64,000 nucleotides of DNA from the NCBI RefSeq assembly GCF_034479635.1, contig NZ_CP140153.1, positions 1,681,501 to 1,745,500 on the forward strand, given 5' to 3'. This document shows positions 26,902 to 36,650 of the stretch, piece by piece (within the stretch, counting starts at the first letter, position 1; each line of letters opens with the position of its first letter). The position numbers and the translations under genes were made by a program. Source of the DNA: Guyparkeria halophila (lineage in GTDB: Bacteria > Pseudomonadota > Gammaproteobacteria > Halothiobacillales > Halothiobacillaceae). The notes under the pieces are model-generated. The model ran no database searches. It saw only the letters and a list, made by a program, of their open reading frames with translations, and was not told the DNA's origin.

Positions 26902-27130
26902 CGAACGAGACCCTCACTGGGAGACGAGATCGATCATTCATCGACCCTATGGAAAGACCGAGTGTAGCGGTAAGGAATGGATCCTGCGCGTCGTTGCCAT
27001 TCACTTTCCTGGCTCCTACGTATGGCAACCATAAGGGATCGCAATTCCTCCCCCTTCTTCCTGATGGTAGACTCGCCGCCATTCGACCTTTCCTGATACT
27101 TGAACTGGCCCGCGCCAAGGTCCCCGCTCG

Positions 27131-27745
27131 ATGATCGAACTTCGGACGTACGTCTTTATCGACTCGCTCCAGCCCCAGTTGGCTGAGTACTTGGCGACGG
27201 CGTCCCAGGGCTTTTTGCCGGTCCCGGGCGATGCCTGCCTGTGGGTGGAAGTCTCGCCGGGCATGGCCGTCCACCGGCTGACCGACATCGCGCTCAAGGC
27301 CTCCAGCGTCCGTCTGGCGCAGCAGGTGGTCGAGCGGGCCTTCGGCTCGATGGTCATCCACCACCGCGTGCAGAGCGACGTGGTCCAGGCCGGCAACATG
27401 GTACTCGAGTACCTCGGCCGCGAGCAGACCGAGCGCCAGCCCTGCGAAATCGCCTGGCAGGAAATCATCCGCGGCATGACGCCGGACCACACGGTACTGA
27501 TCAACCGCCAGAACCGCCGCGGCAACATGATCCTGCCGGATCAGAGCATGTTCATTCTCGAGGTCGAGCCGGCCGGTTACGTCGTCTACGCTGCCAACCA
27601 GGCGGAGAAGGCGGCCAACATCTCGCTGATCGACGTGCGCGCGGTGGGCAAGTACGGCCGCCTGACCATCGCCGGCACCGAAGGCAACGTCGACGAAGCC
27701 GCCCGCGCGGCCATCGCCGCGGTCAAGAACCCCGCCATGACCTAG
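27131..27745 (+). CDS. csoS1D: Tandem BMC-domain shell protein, CsoS1D-like
   Basis: 204 residues with two BMC domains (about 1-98 and 99-204). The start [20 protein letters not shown] and the blocks [38 protein letters not shown] and [20 protein letters not shown] match my memory of carboxysome CsoS1D. The Glu-Arg pair that gates the CsoS1D pore is kept (E68-R69). The Prochlorococcus protein has about 50 extra N-terminal residues, which are missing here, as in sulfur bacteria. CsoS1D trimers stack in pairs to make a gated shell pore. No Rubisco, csoS2, csoS3 or csoS4 genes are within the window, so it stands apart from any main cso cluster. A Nudix gene follows by 12 bases. Confidence 0.85.
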   Translation: MIELRTYVFIDSLQPQLAEYLATASQGFLPVPGDACLWVEVSPGMAVHRLTDIALKASSVRLAQQVVERAFGSMVIHHRVQSDVVQAGNMVLEYLGREQTERQPCEIAWQEIIRGMTPDHTVLINRQNRRGNMILPDQSMFILEVEPAGYVVYAANQAEKAANISLIDVRAVGKYGRLTIAGTEGNVDEAARAAIAAVKNPAMT

Positions 27746-27757
27746 GGGCGCCGACTC

Positions 27758-28309
27758 ATGCATCGCTGCGACCTGCTTGACCAACTCGCCCGCTACGACA
27801 CGCGCTACCTCGACGAGGCCGCCTTCGTTCAGCGTGCGCGACAGTTCGTCGCCACGCACCCCGACACCTTCTACCGCGAGCACCTGCCCGCCCACGTCTC
27901 GGCCTCCACCTGGGTGGTCAACCCCTCGCGCACCGCGGTGCTCTTGATGCACCACCGGAAGCTCGACTGCTGGCTGCAGCCCGGCGGGCATGCCGACGGC
28001 GACACCGACATGCGCAGCGTGGCCCTGAAGGAATGCATCGAGGAGACGGGCGTCTCGCCCGAGCATGTCCGACTGGTCGGCGACGAGATCTTCGACGTCG
28101 ATATCCACGCCACACAGGAACCGCACCCGGATGCCCAGCTCCATCACCACATCGACGTGCGTTACCTGGTGGAAGTCGACGACAACGTGCCCGTGCCGGG
28201 CAACGACGAATCCTTCGAGCTGCGTTGGGTGCCGGTCTCCATGGTCACGCGACTGAACAACAGCCGTTCGACCCTGCGCATGGTGGACAAGACGCGCAAG
28301 ATGCGTTGA
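27758..28309 (+). CDS. Nudix hydrolase
   Basis: 183 residues. The Nudix box reads GHADGDTDMRSVALKECIEETGV: the core E-x-x-E-E is kept, but the usual Glu after Gx5 is Thr and the Arg of the REUxEE is Lys. The LQPGGHADGD start is typical of one Nudix subfamily, so it may still be active. An N-terminal helical extension (about 1-45) precedes the fold. It follows csoS1D by 12 bases in the same direction and is probably co-transcribed. Substrate (nucleotide diphosphate derivative) unknown. Confidence 0.87.
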   Translation: MHRCDLLDQLARYDTRYLDEAAFVQRARQFVATHPDTFYREHLPAHVSASTWVVNPSRTAVLLMHHRKLDCWLQPGGHADGDTDMRSVALKECIEETGVSPEHVRLVGDEIFDVDIHATQEPHPDAQLHHHIDVRYLVEVDDNVPVPGNDESFELRWVPVSMVTRLNNSRSTLRMVDKTRKMR

Positions 28310-28481
28310 CGCCATCGCCCAGGGGCACCGACCGTATCGGCCGGAGCCCCGACGCCTCCCCGCCTCCCCGCCTCGTCCGATTCCGGCCGCTCCCCCCGCC
28401 CCGCGACACGACCAGATTGACCCTGCCCCCTCCTCGCGGGACACTCGCCTGCGGACGTTTCGCCCGCACGGAGTTCCACGA

Positions 28482-29270
28482 GTGTTCTGGTATTTCGGCT
28501 TCGGATCCAATCTGGACATGACGTCGCTGCGTGCCAAGGGTGTGCAGCCGGTCCGTTCGCAGCCGGCGGCACTGCCGGGCTGGCGGCTGCGATTCAACGT
28601 CCGGCATTTCTTTCGTCACGAAGGCGGCGTGGGCAATATCGAGCCCTCCGACGCCCCGGGCGACCAGGTATTGGGCGTGCTGCACGAGTGCCCGGACGAC
28701 AGCCTGCCGACACTCGACCAGGCCGAGGCGCGAGGTGTCGGCTACGACCGGATCGTGGTCGACGTGGAAACCGCCGCGGGCACCGTGCCCGCCTTCGCCT
28801 ACGTGGGACGTCCCGATTTCATCGATGAGAGTTGTCTGCCGAGCCGCCGCTACCTCAACATCCTGTTGCGCGGTGCGCGGCTGGCGGAACTCGACCCGGC
28901 CTACATCAAGCGACTGGCGCACCAGCCCACCCTGGCCGTCGTCGCTGCCCCACCATTCGAGCATCCCCCGGGTCCCCACCCGATCTTCAACGCCGACTCA
29001 CTGCGCGCCCACCCCGACTACACCGCCCTCTACGGCGCCGTCTTCGACATGAGCGACGCGCGACCCAGCCACGACTTCCTCAAGGGCCTGTTCGGCGGAC
29101 GCGACATGACCCTGTTCCACCTGCAGCGCATGGACTCGAGCGATGGCAACGAGACGCTCGATGACATCCGCGCCGACCGTCTCGACGAGGCGCAGCGACG
29201 CTACCTGAACGGCTATCTGCAGGAATACAAACGGGAATACCGATATATCGGCCGCTTCGCGTACTATTGA
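28482..29270 (+). CDS. Gamma-glutamylcyclotransferase-like protein
   Basis: 262 residues. FWYFGFGSNLDMTSLRAKG is the glycine-rich BtrG/GGCT substrate loop, and VLHECPDDSLPTLDQAEARGVGY carries the conserved Glu region (about residue 85). AFAYVG follows. These enzymes release 5-oxoproline from gamma-glutamyl compounds. A C-terminal extension of about 100 residues beyond the GGCT fold (after residue 155) is unassigned. Start is GTG 28482 with GGAG upstream. The 170-base gap before it is C-rich with short CCTCCCCG repeats. Confidence 0.82.
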   Translation: MFWYFGFGSNLDMTSLRAKGVQPVRSQPAALPGWRLRFNVRHFFRHEGGVGNIEPSDAPGDQVLGVLHECPDDSLPTLDQAEARGVGYDRIVVDVETAAGTVPAFAYVGRPDFIDESCLPSRRYLNILLRGARLAELDPAYIKRLAHQPTLAVVAAPPFEHPPGPHPIFNADSLRAHPDYTALYGAVFDMSDARPSHDFLKGLFGGRDMTLFHLQRMDSSDGNETLDDIRADRLDEAQRRYLNGYLQEYKREYRYIGRFAYY

Positions 29271-29301
29271 TCGTTGGCGACCGTTTCCAAGGAGGACCCC
29301 G

Positions 29302-30045
29302 ATGACCGCACTGCCCGATGCCCTTTCGCATGGCCCCATCAAGGAGATCTTCCCGGACGTTTTCTTCGTCTCTGGCGCGATGGAAACCTGTCTGATGGAT
29401 ATGGACTGGAAGTTCAGTCGCAACATGACGGTGGTCCGCGACGGCGATCGACTCACTATCATCAACAGCGTCCGGCTGGACGACGAAGGGCTCGCCGCGC
29501 TCGACCAGCTGGGCCAAGTGACCGACGTGGTTCGCCTGGGCTCGCTGCACGGTCGCGACGACCCGTTCTACGTCCAGCACTACGGCGCCCGCTACTGGAT
29601 GATGCCGGGCATGGAGCACGAAACCGGCCTGCCGGCGGACGAAACGCTTTCGGCGGATGCGCCACTGCCGATCGCCGACGCCGAGCTGTTCACCTTCGAG
29701 ACCACCGCGATCCCCGAAGGTATCCTCCACATCGACCGGGCCGGCGGCATCCTCGTGGCCTGCGACGCGCTGCAGAACTGGGAGGCACCAGACGAGTTCT
29801 TCTCCGACGGCTCGCGCGACATGATGCAGGAAATGGGCTTTTTCAAACCGGCCAACATCGGCCCGTTGTGGATGCAGAAGGCCGAACCGCAGGCCGATGA
29901 CTTCCACCGGCTCATGCAGCGGGATTTCCGGCACGCCCTCTGCGGCCATGGCTCGCCGCTGTGCGATACCGCCCGCGACGACTTCGCCGCCACCGTCGAT
30001 CACTTCTTCGGCCGCCCGGGCACCGCCCAGACCGCCACCGAATGA
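29302..30045 (+). CDS. Metallo-beta-lactamase-like protein of unknown function
   Basis: 247 residues. The strand pattern and spacing (MTVVRDGDRLTIINSV, then GSLHGRDDPFYVQHYG, ILHIDRAGGILVACDALQNW and LCGHGSPL) resemble a metallo-beta-lactamase fold. Of the usual HxHxDH ligands only H and DD remain, so metal binding may be changed or lost. Start ATG 29302 has AAGGAGG. It lies between the cyclotransferase and the large signalling gene, in the same direction, but no link is evident. Confidence 0.55.
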   Translation: MTALPDALSHGPIKEIFPDVFFVSGAMETCLMDMDWKFSRNMTVVRDGDRLTIINSVRLDDEGLAALDQLGQVTDVVRLGSLHGRDDPFYVQHYGARYWMMPGMEHETGLPADETLSADAPLPIADAELFTFETTAIPEGILHIDRAGGILVACDALQNWEAPDEFFSDGSRDMMQEMGFFKPANIGPLWMQKAEPQADDFHRLMQRDFRHALCGHGSPLCDTARDDFAATVDHFFGRPGTAQTATE

Positions 30046-30145
30046 TCCCGACGCGCATCTTGCCCGACCGGTCGGCGCGCCAGTCCTCGTCATGCCCGGC
30101 CAAGGTCGTGGGCAGGGTCGTCGAGCGGCTCGCCAGGGGCTGATC

Positions 30146-33100
30146 ATGCACGGCAACGGCCCGCCACTTCCCGGCTACGAGATCGGTCCCGTATTGCGAC
30201 GGGGCCGCGATCGGATCATCTATGAGGCCCAGCGGGGCGAAAGCGAGCAGCGAGTCGTCATCGAGACACTCGCCAGCGACTATCCCACTCAACGCCAGGT
30301 CGCCGAGATCCAGCGTGACGGGCGACTCGCCCGCCGCCTCGCCTCGGTCGCCGGCGTGCTCAAGGTCCACGCGGTTCGACCCCATGGCAGCGGCAACGTC
30401 GCGCTGATCACCGAACCGATCGTGGACACCCTGGCCGACCGGCTGGCGCGCAATGGCGGCGACGGCCTCCCCCTGGCCGAGGTGCTCTCGGTCGGCCGGC
30501 AACTGACCCACATTCTCGATGGTCTCCATGCCAGCAGCATCGTCCACAAGTCGATCACCCCGGAGCATGTCCGGCTCGACTCGGTCGATGGCACCTTGCG
30601 ACTCGCCGGCTTCGGCATCGCCTCGGAACTGGATCGCGAGCGCCAGTCCCGGCTGGACCACGGCCTCGAATCGCTACTGCCCTACCTGTCCCCCGAACAG
30701 ACCGGCCGCATGAACCGCGAACTGGACTACCGCAGCGATTACTACTCGCTGGGGGTGACCCTGTTCGAGCTGCTCACCGGCCGGCCGCCGTTCCAGGCCG
30801 ACAGCGTGCTTGAGTGGGTTCACCACCACATCAGCCGGCGGCCGCCCTCGCCCCGCGATTTCGTGCCCGGCATCCCCACCGCTGTCTGTGACATCGTGCT
30901 CAAGCTGCTCGCCAAGAACCCGGACGAGCGCTACCAAAGCGCCCATGGCCTGACCATGGACCTGCAACGCTGTGTCGAGTCGATCGAGGCCGGCCAGTCG
31001 CTGAGGACGTTCAACCCCGGCCAGGACGACCGGTCGCGCCGATTCACCCTGCCTCAGACGCTCTATGGGCGCGAACGGGAACTCGACATCCTTGGCGAGC
31101 TGTTCGAAAACGCGGCCGACGGCGGCAACGAACTGTGCCTGGTGCATGGCTTCTCCGGCGTGGGCAAATCGGCGCTGGTTAACGAGATCGATCGCCCGCT
31201 TGTCCGCCAGCGCGGCTTCTTCGCCCAGGGCAAGTTCGACCAGTTTCACACCGCCAGCTACGGTGCGGTGGCCGCCACCCTGCGCAGCCTGGTCCGCCAA
31301 CTGCTGTCCGAGTCCGAAGACCGGCTCGCCGGCTGGCGTCAGAAGCTGACGCAGGCGCTCGCACCCAATGCGCGGCTGGTGATCGACCTGGTGCCCGAAC
31401 TCGAGCTGATCATCGGACCGCAACCGCACGTCGCCGACCTGCCACCAGCCGAGGCACGCAATCGCCGACAGATCGTCCTGGTCACGTTCGTCCGCCTGTT
31501 TGCCACCGCCGATCATCCACTGGTGCTGTTTCTCGACGACCTGCAATGGAGCGACGGACCGACACGCGATCTGATCGCACAGCTGGCCGTCAGCCGCGAC
31601 CTGGGCCATCTGCTGCTGATCGGCGCGTATCGCAGCAACGAGGTCGGTCCCGGACACCCGCTGCGGCTGATGCTCGACAACCTGCGCTCGGCGCGCACAT
31701 TCCATGACCTGCCGGTAAAACCGCTCGACCGGACCTCCATTCACCACCTGGTCACCGACACCCTGAAAGCCGATGCCGACCGAGTTCGCCCCATGAGCGA
31801 TCTCATCTACAGCAAGGCACAGGGCAACCCGTTCTTTACCAACGAGTTGTTGCAGACACTGCACGACGAGGAGGTGATCCGCCCCACGCCGAACCACGAC
31901 AGCTGGGACTGGGATCTGAATGCCGCCATCTGGGCGGGGTTCAGCGACGATATCGTCGAGTTCATGGTCTCGACGCTGAAAAAGCTTCCCGGCGAGACGC
32001 AGCACGCCCTCCAGCTCGCCGCCTGCATCGGCAGCACCTTCGATCTGAAGACCCTCGCGATCATCTTCGAGCGCTCCAGCGACGAAACCGCCAACGCCCT
32101 GATGCCCGCGTTGCGACAGCACAGCGTCGTTCCATTGCATCCCGAATACCGTCTCGTGGGCCGGACAGCGCCCCGGGACGACGAACGGGTCACGACGTTC
32201 GACTGGAACCCGGCCTACCGATTCGTCCATGACCGAGTGCAGCAGGCGGCCTACACGCTTTCCGACGCCCGTCACATGGAGGCAGTCCACCTGTCCATCG
32301 GCCGGCTGATGCGCCGCCACGCCGGCGGCGAGCCTGAAGGCGACCGCCTGATGGAAATCGTCCGCCACCTCAATGCCGGGCGGGCGCTTATCGACGACCC
32401 GGGCGAACGACTGACGCTGGCCGGCCTCAACTTGCGAGCTGGCCGCCAGGCCCACGGTGTCGCGGCCTACGAGACCGCGCTGACATGCCTGCAGACCGGC
32501 TGGGATCTGTTGCCGGCCAATCCCTGGTCAACGCATCCCGATCTCGCCATCGATCTCGGGCGGGAAATCCAGCAATGCGCCTACCTCACTGGCCGGCAGG
32601 ACGAAGCCGAACGCTGGACCGAGATCCTGCTCCACCAGGCGAGAAACGACTTCGAGAGAGTGGAATTCCTCTCGGCCCGGACGCGCCAGTACGCCACCCT
32701 GGGACGCATGGACGATTCCATTCGTGCAGCCATTGACGGCCTCGTCCTGCTCGGCATGCCGGTCGACCACCATCCGAGCGAGGCGCTGGTCCGCGAGGAA
32801 CGCGAACGGATCACCATCAATCGCGCCGGTCGACGCTCCGAAGAACTGGTCGACGCCCCGCCGGTGAACGATCGCTCGGTCCTGCTGGCCATGCGCCTGC
32901 TGATGGAAATCTTCCCGGCGTCGTTCCTCTCGGGCAGCGGCAACCTGTTTCCCTATCTCGTCCTCCGGGCGGTGAACCTCTCGCTGCGCCACGGCAACTG
33001 CCCCGAGTCGGCCTTCGCCTACGCCGCCTACGGCATGCTGCTCTGCGGCGATCTGGACGACCCCGCCGCCGGCCACGAATACGGCCGGATCGGTCTCGCC

Positions 33101-35236
33101 ATCAACGAGCGCCTTGACGACATCACCCTGAGAGCACGGGTGATCTACGTCTACGCGATGTTCGTCCATCACTGGAACGAACACTGGTCCACGCTCACGC
33201 CCTGGTTTCACGAAGGTATCGAGGCGGGCTATCAGTCCGGCGACCTCCTCTACCTGGCCTACAGCGCGCAGGACTGCGTCATCTGGGACCCGACTCTCGA
33301 CCTCCCGGAAGCGACCCGTCGGCACGAGGAGAACCTCGAGATCGTCCGCGAGTGCGATTACCGCGACTCGCTCGATTCCGCCACCCTGTTCCTGCAGATG
33401 CAGTACGCCCTGCAAGGTCGCACCGAGCATGTCTGCTCCCTGAACGACCCGCAGTTCGACGAGGCCGCCTGCCTCGCCGGCATGCACGACCGCCAGTTCA
33501 TGACGGGGGTGGCCAACTATCACATCTACAAGGCCGAGGTTTGCTTCCTGCACGGTCAGGCCGGGCAGGCGCTCGACCACCTCCAGGACCAGGCGCGGCT
33601 GATCCGCTCGGCGATGTCGCTGCCGCAGCTGGTGCGTTTCTACCTGATCGACTTCCTCGCCAACGTCACTTGCTTCCCCGAGCGCGCCGACCAGACCGAG
33701 GATCCCGTCGCCCAGCGCCTGCAACGCGACCTTGGCCGGATCCGTCGCTGGGCGGACAACTGTCCCGAGAACTTCCGTCACCTGCAATACCTGATGGAGG
33801 CCGAGCTGGACGCGGTGGCCGGAGAACCATCAGCGGCCATGGAACGCTTCGATGCCGCCATCGCCGCTGCCGGCGAAAGCGGTTTTAGCCGCGACGAGGC
33901 CATGGCATGCGAACGCGCTGCCATCTACCTGCTCAACCTCGGCCGGCAACGGGCCGCCGAAGGCTACCTGCGGGCGGCACACCGCCTTTATTCGCGCTGG
34001 GGCGCCCGGCGCAAGGTTGCCCTGCTCGAGGATCAGCATCCGGTCCTGCACGAGATCACCGGTGAAGGCGCACGGGGACGCATTGATGGCTTCCACCTCG
34101 ACCTTGCATCGATAATGAAGGCATCGCGCGCCATTGCCGGCGAAATGCGAACAAAAAGCCTGCTGCGCACCAGCATGGACATCCTGCTGGAAAATGCGGG
34201 CGGCCAGTGGGCCTGCCTGGTCCGCCATCATGACGGCCAGACGCAGGTAGAGGCCGTGGGCGGCGACGTGCCCGAACCCGGGACCGGCCTGCCCCGCTAC
34301 GCACGCGCCATCGACCCGGTCGGCCGCATCGTGCCGATCCCGATGACACTACTCAGCCACGTCCTCGCTAGCGGCGAAACCGTGGTGCTGGACGACGCCG
34401 CCGAAGTGGGCGCCTACAGCGAAGACCCTTGCATTGCCGCCCGGCGCCCCCTGTCGGTCCTCTGCGTCCCATTGCAACGCGAAGGCTTCGTCGGCGCGCT
34501 CTACATGGAAAACAATCTCGCCGCCGGGGCATTCACCCAGGATCGGGCCGAGGTAGTGCGCCTGCTCGCCGCTCAGGCCGCGGTCGCCCTGGAGAATGCC
34601 CGCCTCTACGAACAGATCCAGGACTATTCCCATACGCTCGAGGCCCGCGTGGCCGAACGCACCGAGCGCCTCGAACAGCTCAACAGCGAGTTGCAGAACC
34701 TCGCCGAACGCGACGAACTCACCGGGCTGGCCAACCGGCGCCGCGGCAGCAGCTACCTGCGGGAGACCTGGGAGACCCTGCGCCGCGAACAACGCCCGCT
34801 GTCCGTGGTCATGTTCGACGTCGACCATTTCAAGGCCTACAACGACAACTACGGCCACCCAATGGGCGACCGCTGCCTCAAGGCCATCGCCCAGACCGTC
34901 AACGAGACGCTCAAGCGCCCGGCCGACCTGGCGGTCCGCTACGGCGGCGAGGAATTCCTGATCATCCTCCCCGGCACGGACGCACCGGGTGCCGCCACCG
35001 TCGCCGAACGGCTGCGCCAGGCGGTCAACGACAAGGGAGTGCCGCATGCCCACTCCTCGACCGAAACCGTCGTGACCATCAGTGTCGGCGCCGCCACCCG
35101 CATCCCAAGCGAGGACGATGCCGAAGACCTCTTGATTCACCACGCCGACGCCGCGCTCTATCGGGCCAAGCGCGCCGGGCGAAACCGCGTGGAAGTCGGC
35201 GAAGCGATACACAGCGACGACCGCGCGCCATCCTGA
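30146..35236 (+). CDS. Giant signalling protein: pseudokinase, AAA ATPase, TPR-like, GAF and GGDEF
   Basis: 1696 residues. N-terminal Ser/Thr kinase fold (about 8-285) with the three catalytic positions lost: beta-3 Lys is Glu 40 (VVIE), HRD is HKS (134-136), DFG is GFG (155-157); the SPEQ segment and C-lobe remain. An AAA_16-type ATPase follows with Walker A GFSGVGKS (335-342) and Walker B VLFLDDLQW. A long helical repeat region leads to GAF (about 1340-1490), a short coiled coil and an active-looking GGDEF (GGEEF at 1600-1604, I-site RPAD). Relatives end in a histidine kinase; here the output is a cyclase. Start ATG 30146 has AGGGG upstream. Likely cytoplasmic. Confidence 0.88.
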   Translation: MHGNGPPLPGYEIGPVLRRGRDRIIYEAQRGESEQRVVIETLASDYPTQRQVAEIQRDGRLARRLASVAGVLKVHAVRPHGSGNVALITEPIVDTLADRLARNGGDGLPLAEVLSVGRQLTHILDGLHASSIVHKSITPEHVRLDSVDGTLRLAGFGIASELDRERQSRLDHGLESLLPYLSPEQTGRMNRELDYRSDYYSLGVTLFELLTGRPPFQADSVLEWVHHHISRRPPSPRDFVPGIPTAVCDIVLKLLAKNPDERYQSAHGLTMDLQRCVESIEAGQSLRTFNPGQDDRSRRFTLPQTLYGRERELDILGELFENAADGGNELCLVHGFSGVGKSALVNEIDRPLVRQRGFFAQGKFDQFHTASYGAVAATLRSLVRQLLSESEDRLAGWRQKLTQALAPNARLVIDLVPELELIIGPQPHVADLPPAEARNRRQIVLVTFVRLFATADHPLVLFLDDLQWSDGPTRDLIAQLAVSRDLGHLLLIGAYRSNEVGPGHPLRLMLDNLRSARTFHDLPVKPLDRTSIHHLVTDTLKADADRVRPMSDLIYSKAQGNPFFTNELLQTLHDEEVIRPTPNHDSWDWDLNAAIWAGFSDDIVEFMVSTLKKLPGETQHALQLAACIGSTFDLKTLAIIFERSSDETANALMPALRQHSVVPLHPEYRLVGRTAPRDDERVTTFDWNPAYRFVHDRVQQAAYTLSDARHMEAVHLSIGRLMRRHAGGEPEGDRLMEIVRHLNAGRALIDDPGERLTLAGLNLRAGRQAHGVAAYETALTCLQTGWDLLPANPWSTHPDLAIDLGREIQQCAYLTGRQDEAERWTEILLHQARNDFERVEFLSARTRQYATLGRMDDSIRAAIDGLVLLGMPVDHHPSEALVREERERITINRAGRRSEELVDAPPVNDRSVLLAMRLLMEIFPASFLSGSGNLFPYLVLRAVNLSLRHGNCPESAFAYAAYGMLLCGDLDDPAAGHEYGRIGLAINERLDDITLRARVIYVYAMFVHHWNEHWSTLTPWFHEGIEAGYQSGDLLYLAYSAQDCVIWDPTLDLPEATRRHEENLEIVRECDYRDSLDSATLFLQMQYALQGRTEHVCSLNDPQFDEAACLAGMHDRQFMTGVANYHIYKAEVCFLHGQAGQALDHLQDQARLIRSAMSLPQLVRFYLIDFLANVTCFPERADQTEDPVAQRLQRDLGRIRRWADNCPENFRHLQYLMEAELDAVAGEPSAAMERFDAAIAAAGESGFSRDEAMACERAAIYLLNLGRQRAAEGYLRAAHRLYSRWGARRKVALLEDQHPVLHEITGEGARGRIDGFHLDLASIMKASRAIAGEMRTKSLLRTSMDILLENAGGQWACLVRHHDGQTQVEAVGGDVPEPGTGLPRYARAIDPVGRIVPIPMTLLSHVLASGETVVLDDAAEVGAYSEDPCIAARRPLSVLCVPLQREGFVGALYMENNLAAGAFTQDRAEVVRLLAAQAAVALENARLYEQIQDYSHTLEARVAERTERLEQLNSELQNLAERDELTGLANRRRGSSYLRETWETLRREQRPLSVVMFDVDHFKAYNDNYGHPMGDRCLKAIAQTVNETLKRPADLAVRYGGEEFLIILPGTDAPGAATVAERLRQAVNDKGVPHAHSSTETVVTISVGAATRIPSEDDAEDLLIHHADAALYRAKRAGRNRVEVGEAIHSDDRAPS

Positions 35237-35282
35237 TTCCGCTTCGCAACCAACCGCCCGAGGCACTCACCAGGAGATTCAC

Positions 35283-36641
35283 ATGACCACCCCGCCCTTC
35301 ATCATGGGTGCCCGCTCACGGGCGGCGCTGTTCGCCCTGGCGCTGACCGCCGCCCTCGCGACGCCACAAGTGCAAGCGACGACCGAATCGGACGGTGTCG
35401 TCTACGACCTTGGATCAGAGTCCACACTGCGCAACCTTTATCCGGACGCCTCCTGGCTGCCTGCGGCCTACGCCGGGGACTACACGAACCTGGCCGAGAC
35501 AATCGAGCACTACACCGAGCAGTCACTGCGCCGGGATGGTGTCGAAGCCCCACGGGTCGACGTCCGATTCGTCGATCGGGACTCAACCCGGACCGTCCGG
35601 GTGACGATTCACCCAGAAAACGAAATCACACGCCGCTATGCCGACTTGCATCCGGCCTTCTTCGATTCGGATCACGCCGGCCAGGCCCGCGCCGGTGTGG
35701 AAGCTTGCAAGGCAGCAAAGGGCTGCTGGGACCCAAAACCGCGCCAGGGCCAACCTTGGGCGATGTTCCTGCCGCTTGGCCTGCCCATGGCGACCCAACA
35801 GACCGTGCTGTTTCTCGATTACCCACCCATTCCCGCACTGACCGGCCGCGATTACCTCAACAACTACACCATGTGCCGCTGGGGCCGGGTCATGGGTGCG
35901 GCAGGCGCGGATACCCCCACGGCCTTTGAAACCATCGTCGATGCCCGCCCGATCGCCGCGCCCGGAAGTGGCGAATCGCAGTATCTTCCCGACCCGATCA
36001 CGCGTTTCGACACCAACACGGCTACCGGCGCTGACTACCTCAGCCCCATGCTGCGGTTGCTAACCGAGACCGATCAGGCCTCCCGCCCGGTCGCGGTATT
36101 CGGTTCCGATGCCCGAAACGCGTGGGCCCGCATGGTGGGTCGCACGTCGGTGGATGTGCTCGACGCCGGTACCACGCATCTGGCAAAGGACGCCCCGGCC
36201 ACACCCTGGATTGCCACCAACCACCCCGACGTCACCTCGTACAACTGCTGCCCCGGCGATCCGGCCTCCCGCTGTGGCGACAGTCACAATCTGGTCGCTG
36301 ACGAGAAAAAGGATTTTGTCGCCGCCTGCTGGCTGATCACCATGAGTGAAAAGCCGGGACAGTCCCCCGAGACCGTCCGGCAACAATGCGAGAACCGCTG
36401 GATGAACGCCCCCGACGATCAGGCGCAGCAGGCACTGTGTGTACAGGCCAAACTCGACAACAACAATCCAGCAGCCACCTGCCGTTCATACACCGACGCC
36501 TGGAATTACTGCTCGGCGCACAACACGAATGCCTGCGCCAGCTACGACTGTCACTACGATCTGGACAAGGTGAGCCAGCCGGTGCCCGCGCCATCTGAGC
36601 GACCGGCGGGGTGGGGCCAGACCTGCAACCAGTACCGTTGA
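35283..36641 (+). CDS. Exported Cys-rich protein of unknown function
   Basis: 452 residues, not recognised. A signal peptide (ALFALALTAALATPQVQA, cleavage near residue 33) is clear. The last 200 residues have about 14 Cys, in pairs and short spacings (CCPGD, CACASYDCHYD-like), which suggests many disulphides outside the cytoplasm. The N-terminal part has VYDLGSESTLRNLYPDASWLP. The mid part has YLNNYTMCRWGRVMG. Conjugation pilus-type (TraU-like) proteins have similar Cys-rich ends, but no transfer genes are near, so I do not claim that. Start ATG 35283 has CAGGAG. It follows the giant GGDEF gene by 46 bases, so both may be one transcript. Confidence 0.65.
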   Translation: MTTPPFIMGARSRAALFALALTAALATPQVQATTESDGVVYDLGSESTLRNLYPDASWLPAAYAGDYTNLAETIEHYTEQSLRRDGVEAPRVDVRFVDRDSTRTVRVTIHPENEITRRYADLHPAFFDSDHAGQARAGVEACKAAKGCWDPKPRQGQPWAMFLPLGLPMATQQTVLFLDYPPIPALTGRDYLNNYTMCRWGRVMGAAGADTPTAFETIVDARPIAAPGSGESQYLPDPITRFDTNTATGADYLSPMLRLLTETDQASRPVAVFGSDARNAWARMVGRTSVDVLDAGTTHLAKDAPATPWIATNHPDVTSYNCCPGDPASRCGDSHNLVADEKKDFVAACWLITMSEKPGQSPETVRQQCENRWMNAPDDQAQQALCVQAKLDNNNPAATCRSYTDAWNYCSAHNTNACASYDCHYDLDKVSQPVPAPSERPAGWGQTCNQYR

Positions 36642-36650
36642 GGGTCGCGT

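Noticed and set aside
35283-36641. TraU-like pilus protein
   Set aside because: Only the Cys-rich character is similar; no conjugation genes are nearby.
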